A stretch of DNA of 64,000 nt, taken from the NCBI RefSeq assembly GCF_002584535.1, contig NZ_NUOT01000008.1, positions 62,001 through 126,000 on the forward strand, given 5' to 3'. The position numbers and the translations under genes were made by a program. Origin of the DNA: Bacillus cereus (lineage in GTDB: Bacteria; Bacillota; Bacilli; Bacillales; Bacillaceae_G). Under the pieces are notes generated by a model. That model searched no databases. It worked only from the letters and a program-made list of their open reading frames with translations, and had not been told where the DNA came from. This document shows positions 59,171 through 64,000 of this stretch, piece by piece; position 1 is the first letter of the stretch; each line of letters starts with the position of its first letter.

Positions 59171-62100
59171 CTATTCACTTGTAACAAGTTCTTCTTCCCC
59201 GTCACCTAAACGAACGGAAACAAGCTTAGAAACACCTGATTCTTGCATTGTCACCCCGTACAGTACATCCGATTCTTCCATCGTACCTTTTCGATGTGTA
59301 ATAACAATAAACTGCGTTTCATCACTAAACTTTTTCAAATACTGCGCAAAACGAGCTACATTTGCTTCATCAAGCGCCGCTTCAACCTCATCTAGTACAC
59401 AGAACGGAACAGGTCGCACTTTTAAAATACCAAATAGCAGTGCAATTGCGGTTAAAGCACGTTCTCCACCTGAAAGCAAACCTAGATTTTGTAGTTTCTT
59501 ACCTGGTGGCTGCGCAACAATATCAATGCCCGTATTTAATAAATCTTCCGGATTTGTCATCACTAAGTCTGCTCTTCCCCCGCCGAACAACTCACAGAAA
59601 ACGGATTGAAATTCCATACGAATTGCTTGGAATGTAGTAGAGAAACGTTTTTTCATTTCCTCATCCATTTCCATAATAACTTGGTGCAATGTCGCTTTTG
59701 CTTCCTCTAAATCGTCTCGCTGTTCTAACAAGAACTCATGTCGTTCCGCTACACGTTCGTACTCCTCAATCGCCCCTAAGTTTACGGTTCCGAGTTCCTC
59801 AATAGATACTTTAATTAATTTCACCTTTTTACGCGCATCCTCTGCAGGCATCGTCATTGTATATTTCAGTTTTGCTGCTTCAAATGAAATCGTATACGTT
59901 TCGCGTAAATGTTGCAATCTATTTTCTAATTCAACATCGAGACGATTGATTTTCACTTCTTGATCTTTTAAGACCTCAAGAACATATTTATGTCGTCCTT
60001 TCGTCTCTTTTACTTCACGCTCTATATGTTCTACCCGTTCTTGAAGAGTCAGACGTTGCTCACGACGAGAACTAATTAATTCCGATGTTTGATTTCGATC
60101 GTGTGCTTTCTTTTCAATCATATTCGTAATTTGCTCTTCACCGCTTGAATTGGATGTCATTTCTTGCTTTAAGAACGCTAAATCTTCTTTTGTTTTTACC
60201 AATGTTCGCTCTGTTTCTTCTTGTTCTTTCGTTAAACGAGCTACTTTCTCTTTTTGATTAGACAAACGTTGCTGCTGTTCTGCCGCTTGTACTTTTAGCT
60301 CCGTCATCTCTGTCTGAACTTTTTCTCTTGAAGAATGCTGCTCACTTTTTTGCTTGGTTAAAGCAATAATTCTTTCATCAAGCTCTGTGATATCTTTTTG
60401 AAGCTCTGCTAAAATTCCATCCAACTCTTGTTTTCGCCCTTGCATTTTCACTTGATCTTGTAAAAATCCTTCTATTTCTAAATCATAGATGGATAAACGG
60501 TCATTAATGCGATGCTCTTCTAGCTCTAGTTGATTAATTTCTTCTTTTAATTTTTGTTCAACGACACGCTCTTGTTCCGCATCGTGACGTAATTCTTTTA
60601 TCTTAACTTCTTTTTCTTGAATTTCTTGTTTTAACGCTTTAACGAAGTTTTCTAACTTAGAAGTTTTTTCTTCCATTTCAGCAAGTTTCTTGCTCCACTC
60701 TTCTAATTCTCGCTGGCGTCCTAATAAGGATGATTTAGCTTGCTTCACAGCTCCACCAGTCATAGAACCGCCTGGATTCACAACATCACCTTCAACCGTT
60801 ACAATACGGTAACGATATTGCAATTGCTTTGCTAGTTCATTCGCACCTCTTAAATCTTTAGCAACAATGACTGTTCCTAATAAATTTGAAATTATGTTTT
60901 CATATCTATTATCGTAATGCACGAGTTCCGCTGCCACACCTACAAACGCTTGATGTTGCTTTACCATGCGTAGTTGTTCAATTGATAACGATCTTCCTTT
61001 AACAACTGCCTGCGGTAAAAACGTTGCACGCCCATGGCGATTTTGCTTCAAAAAGGCAATTGCCTTGCGGGCATGCTCTTCCGTTTGAACAACAACGTGT
61101 TGCATCGCTGCGCCCAGTGCAATCTCCATAGCAACTTCATATTCTTTCGGTACCGTAAGTAGTTCAGCTACCGCACCTTCAATACCTTGAAGCTTGTTTT
61201 CACGAGCTTTTAATACTTCACGCACTCCCTGATAGAATCCAGAGTAATCTTCTTGCATCTCTTCTAGCATTTCTTTTCGAGAACGAGCTTGTTGAACAAA
61301 TTGATATGCTTGATACAATTTTGTTTCATTTTCACTATATTGCGCCTTACATTTTCCAAGTGCCGATTCTGTTTTTTGTATATTTGTAATAACACTTGTA
61401 ACTTTCTCTTTTACTTGTTCATAACCCTCTACAAGTTTTGCCTTTTTAGCTGTAATTTGCAGGCGCATTTGTACATACTTTTCATTTTCTTCATCAAGGC
61501 GTTGATTTTTAGAATTTTGTTGTTTGAATTGTTCCTCAAGCATAGATAGTTCATTACGGTTACTTGCTTGTTGATTTAACAATTCAATATAATCACCTTT
61601 TAAATGTTCAATTTGCTCTTCCAGGTCTTCCACATATGTAGAAAGAAGTTTCTCATTTTCATGTAGCTTCTGTTCTAACTCTTTTACCTGATTCGCAAAT
61701 TTCATAAGTTCTTCTGTACTTGTTTCTATTTCTCCATCGTAAATCTTAGCTTTCTCTGTCAACTCAATAATTAATTGCTCAAGCTGCGCGCAATGCGTTG
61801 TTGCATTTTGCTTTCGTTCCTTTAATAATTCACGTTGACCTTCTAATTTTTCTAACTCTTTACTAGAAAGAAGGAGAACTTCTTGCAAGGAATCTACAGA
61901 TTCATCAATCGCTTGCAATTGTCCGCGCAATTCCTCGAGCTCTGTTTCACTTTTTTGTAAATGCGTTGACATTTTTACTTCTTCATCTTTATTATGTCCA
62001 AACTGCTTTCTAAGCGCTTCCCATTTTTCATGTAATTCTTCAATCTCATATACAATAAGAGCGGCTTCAACTTTTTCTAATTCTTCTTTTTTCTCAAGAT

Positions 62101-62743
62101 AATCTTTCGCAATAGAAGCTTGTCGTTCAAGCGGTTCTACTTGACTACTTAATTCGTGAATAATATCTTGCACACGATTTAAATTTTCTTGTGTTTCTCC
62201 TAATTTCCCTTCAGCTTTCTTTTTACGAAGCTTATATTTTAATACGCCTGCCGCTTCTTCAAACACACCACGACGTTCTTCAGATTTACTGCTCAAAATT
62301 TCTTCTACTTTCCCTTGGCTAATAATCGAGAAAGCTTCTCGTCCCATACCAGAATCCATAAATAAATCAACAATATCTTTTAGTCGACAAGATTGCTTGT
62401 TAATAAAAAAATCACTATCTCCCGAGCGAGTAACACGACGTGTAACACTCACCTCATTATACTCAATTGGTAAACGCTGATCTTCATTATTTAATGTTAA
62501 TGTTACCTCTGCAACATTAACTGCTTTTCGTGTATCGCTTCCCGCAAAAATAATATCCTCCATTTTTGCACCGCGTAATGATTTTGCAGATTGTTCACCA
62601 AGCACCCAGCGAATTGCATCTGTAATATTACTCTTTCCGCTTCCATTGGGACCAACTACAGAGGTTACACCTGGGACGAAATCAACAGATACACGCTCCG
62701 CAAAGGATTTAAATCCTACTATTTCTAATCTCTTTAAAAACAC
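59171..62743 (-). CDS. smc: Chromosome segregation protein SMC
   Basis: SMC is the condensin ATPase that organises and segregates the chromosome together with ScpA and ScpB. The 1190 residues begin with Walker A (GPNGSGKSNITDAIRWVLGE, about 31), followed by a coiled coil (about 165-500), hinge (about 515-660), second coiled coil (about 670-1020), and the signature LLSGGERALTAIALLF with Walker B CVLDEVEAALDEANV near 1090-1130. Full length, and 1-2 bp longer or shorter family members are normal. rnc lies upstream, ftsY downstream. Confidence 0.98.
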   Translation of the reverse strand: MFLKRLEIVGFKSFAERVSVDFVPGVTSVVGPNGSGKSNITDAIRWVLGEQSAKSLRGAKMEDIIFAGSDTRKAVNVAEVTLTLNNEDQRLPIEYNEVSVTRRVTRSGDSDFFINKQSCRLKDIVDLFMDSGMGREAFSIISQGKVEEILSSKSEERRGVFEEAAGVLKYKLRKKKAEGKLGETQENLNRVQDIIHELSSQVEPLERQASIAKDYLEKKEELEKVEAALIVYEIEELHEKWEALRKQFGHNKDEEVKMSTHLQKSETELEELRGQLQAIDESVDSLQEVLLLSSKELEKLEGQRELLKERKQNATTHCAQLEQLIIELTEKAKIYDGEIETSTEELMKFANQVKELEQKLHENEKLLSTYVEDLEEQIEHLKGDYIELLNQQASNRNELSMLEEQFKQQNSKNQRLDEENEKYVQMRLQITAKKAKLVEGYEQVKEKVTSVITNIQKTESALGKCKAQYSENETKLYQAYQFVQQARSRKEMLEEMQEDYSGFYQGVREVLKARENKLQGIEGAVAELLTVPKEYEVAMEIALGAAMQHVVVQTEEHARKAIAFLKQNRHGRATFLPQAVVKGRSLSIEQLRMVKQHQAFVGVAAELVHYDNRYENIISNLLGTVIVAKDLRGANELAKQLQYRYRIVTVEGDVVNPGGSMTGGAVKQAKSSLLGRQRELEEWSKKLAEMEEKTSKLENFVKALKQEIQEKEVKIKELRHDAEQERVVEQKLKEEINQLELEEHRINDRLSIYDLEIEGFLQDQVKMQGRKQELDGILAELQKDITELDERIIALTKQKSEQHSSREKVQTEMTELKVQAAEQQQRLSNQKEKVARLTKEQEETERTLVKTKEDLAFLKQEMTSNSSGEEQITNMIEKKAHDRNQTSELISSRREQRLTLQERVEHIEREVKETKGRHKYVLEVLKDQEVKINRLDVELENRLQHLRETYTISFEAAKLKYTMTMPAEDARKKVKLIKVSIEELGTVNLGAIEEYERVAERHEFLLEQRDDLEEAKATLHQVIMEMDEEMKKRFSTTFQAIRMEFQSVFCELFGGGRADLVMTNPEDLLNTGIDIVAQPPGKKLQNLGLLSGGERALTAIALLFGILKVRPVPFCVLDEVEAALDEANVARFAQYLKKFSDETQFIVITHRKGTMEESDVLYGVTMQESGVSKLVSVRLGDGEEELVTSE

Positions 62744-62857
62744 GAAAGGCCTTCCCCCTATTCTCCGTTTCCATGGTTTATGTCTGTAAAACCAAGCTAC
62801 TGTACGGATTCATATTTATTTTTTATATCGAAATAAATATAAAGTTTTATTCTATGC

Positions 62858-62894
62858 ACAAGGAATCCCCCTCATTTAAAGGGGGATTCCTTAT
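62858..62894 (-). terminator. Hairpin overlapping the rnc end
   Basis: A perfect 12-bp stem (AAGGAATCCCCC at 62860-62871 with 62881-62892) is not followed by a clear T run on the minus strand, so it may protect or pause rather than terminate before smc. Confidence 0.5.
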
Positions 62895-63628
62895 GATTGT
62901 TCTTTTAACGTTTTCAACGCCTCTGCAGCAGCTTGTTGTTCTGCTTCTTTTTTCGACTTGCCGCTACCAAGACCAAGAGCTACGCCATTTAATGTCACAC
63001 GTGACACAAATTCTCGATTGTGAGCAGGTCCTTTTTCTTGCAAAATTTGGTACTCAATATTACCGCTACCATCACGTTGAATTAATTCTTGTAATTGACT
63101 CTTATAATCCATCACATGAGAAAAAGCACCTTCATTAATTTTCGGATATACAATTTCTTTTAAGAATTCCCAAACTGTATCCAATCCTTGATCAAGGTAA
63201 AGGGCACCAATAAACGCTTCAAAGACATCCGCTAATAAAGCTGGTCGTTCACGTCCGCCTGTCATTTCTTCACCTTTTCCTAATAGAACGAGATTACCAA
63301 ATGACATTTCATTCGCAAAACGGACAAGAGATGGTTCACACACAACAGCTGCACGCAACTTTGTTAATTCTCCTTCGCTCATTGTCGGATATTTTTGAAA
63401 CAAATACTGTGATACAGTTAGTTCTAATACAGCATCTCCGAGAAATTCAAGACGTTCATTGTCTTCATGTGGCTTTTTTCGATGCTCATTCACATACGAT
63501 GAATGCGTAAATGCTTGAATCAATAATTTTTCGTCTGTAAACGTAATACCTATTTTTTGTTGGAACGTTTTAAAAGCTTCACGATATTTTGTTTCGTATT
63601 TCTTTTCTCTATATTTTCGGTACGGCAT
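62891..63628 (-). CDS. rnc: Ribonuclease III
   Basis: RNase III cuts double-stranded RNA in rRNA precursors and many mRNAs. The 245 residues have an N-terminal nuclease domain with the signature [20 protein letters not shown] (about 60) and second acidic site [15 protein letters not shown] (about 133), and a C-terminal dsRNA-binding domain (about 173-240, with [18 protein letters not shown]). Full length. It precedes smc, the conserved order. Confidence 0.97.
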   Translation of the reverse strand: MPYRKYREKKYETKYREAFKTFQQKIGITFTDEKLLIQAFTHSSYVNEHRKKPHEDNERLEFLGDAVLELTVSQYLFQKYPTMSEGELTKLRAAVVCEPSLVRFANEMSFGNLVLLGKGEEMTGGRERPALLADVFEAFIGALYLDQGLDTVWEFLKEIVYPKINEGAFSHVMDYKSQLQELIQRDGSGNIEYQILQEKGPAHNREFVSRVTLNGVALGLGSGKSKKEAEQQAAAEALKTLKEQS

Positions 63629-63650
63629 AGGTCCCTCCAGATATAAGCCG

Positions 63651-63682
63651 AGAAAGCCCCGCTATAAAACGGGACTTCGCTC
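63651..63682 (-). terminator. Terminator after acpP
   Basis: AAGTCCCG and CGGGGCTT pair on the minus strand, followed by TCTCGG; the T run is short. Confidence 0.6.
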
Positions 63683-63687
63683 AAACA

Positions 63688-63921
63688 TTATAGATGACTC
63701 TCTATGTAAGTCACAGCATCGCCAACAGTAGCAATTTTCTCTGCATCTTCATCAGAAATTTCCATTTCAAACTCATCTTCTAATTGCATTACAAGTTCAA
63801 CTACATCTAGGGAGTCTGCACCTAAATCTTCTTTAAAGCTTGCAGCTGGTACTACTTCTGTTTCTTCTACTCCTAAACGATCCACGATGATTTTCGTTAC
63901 ACGCTCTAAAACATCTGCCAT
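63688..63921 (-). CDS. acpP: Acyl carrier protein
   Basis: ACP carries growing fatty acids on a phosphopantetheine arm attached to Ser in [13 protein letters not shown] (Ser at about residue 36). The 77-residue, acidic, three-helix protein is complete: [20 protein letters not shown] and [20 protein letters not shown] match the family. GAGGGGAGGTG lies upstream. It is the last gene visible on the right; fabG and fabD usually lie further upstream. Confidence 0.97.
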
Positions 63922-64000
63922 AATTCATTCACCTCCCCTCAAATATTATATTAAATATTTCACAAAAAAACTAGGTGAAATCTTTTCTTTTATTACATTA

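Overview
The window is a chromosomal stretch of a Bacillus cereus-group organism. The evidence is a roughly 50 kb block of housekeeping genes in the gene order known for Bacillus (dpaBA to acpP), sporulation genes, AAGGAGG-type ribosome binding sites, low GC, and proteins that read like B. cereus-group orthologues throughout. No rRNA, tRNA or CRISPR array is visible.

Layout. Positions 1 to about 12,400 are an AT-rich accessory region. It holds small, mostly unrecognised genes, gene remnants and many hairpin terminators: a translationally coupled WXG100-like pair, a dead toxin tail beside an Imm70-like immunity gene, a DUF1259-like gene, a His-rich YmaF-like gene, a decayed SH3-like gene, a truncated DedA fragment, a Gln-rich repeat protein, small membrane proteins, a Cys-flanked beta-rich protein and phage remnants. 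It ends with a 515-residue large serine recombinase at 10818-12365. Seventeen bases past that gene lies the broken 3' end of dpaB (spoVFB), whose native frame stops after about 141 codons of a usual ~200. The accessory region is therefore the right-hand part of an element inserted inside a sporulation gene, with its recombinase at the junction. This matches the developmentally excised spoVFB-intervening ('vfbin') type of element reported in B. weihenstephanensis KBAB4. The other end of the element and the dpaB C-terminal half lie beyond the left edge of the window.

From 12,383 to the right edge every gene is on the minus strand. Read in the direction of transcription (right to left) they are: acpP; rnc-smc-ftsY; ylxM-ffh-rpsP-khpA-rimM-trmD; rplS (own promoter and leader); sipS-type signal peptidase, rbgA, rnhB; sucC-sucD; dprA, topA, trmFO; xerC-hslV-hslU-codY; rpsB-tsf-pyrH-frr-uppS-cdsA-dxr-rseP-proS-polC; rimP-nusA-ylxR-ylxQ-infB-ylxP-rbfA-truB-ribF; rpsO; pnpA; ylxY, mlpA, ymxH; dpaA-dpaB. 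These groups cover lipid synthesis, chromosome segregation, SRP targeting, ribosome biogenesis, the TCA cycle, tRNA modification, global nutrient regulation, translation initiation, RNA decay and dipicolinate synthesis.

Most unusual are the split dpaB gene with its adjacent recombinase and palindromic junction, and a family of promoter-like plus hairpin cassettes repeated between about 4.7 and 8.5 kb that carries no recognisable genes.
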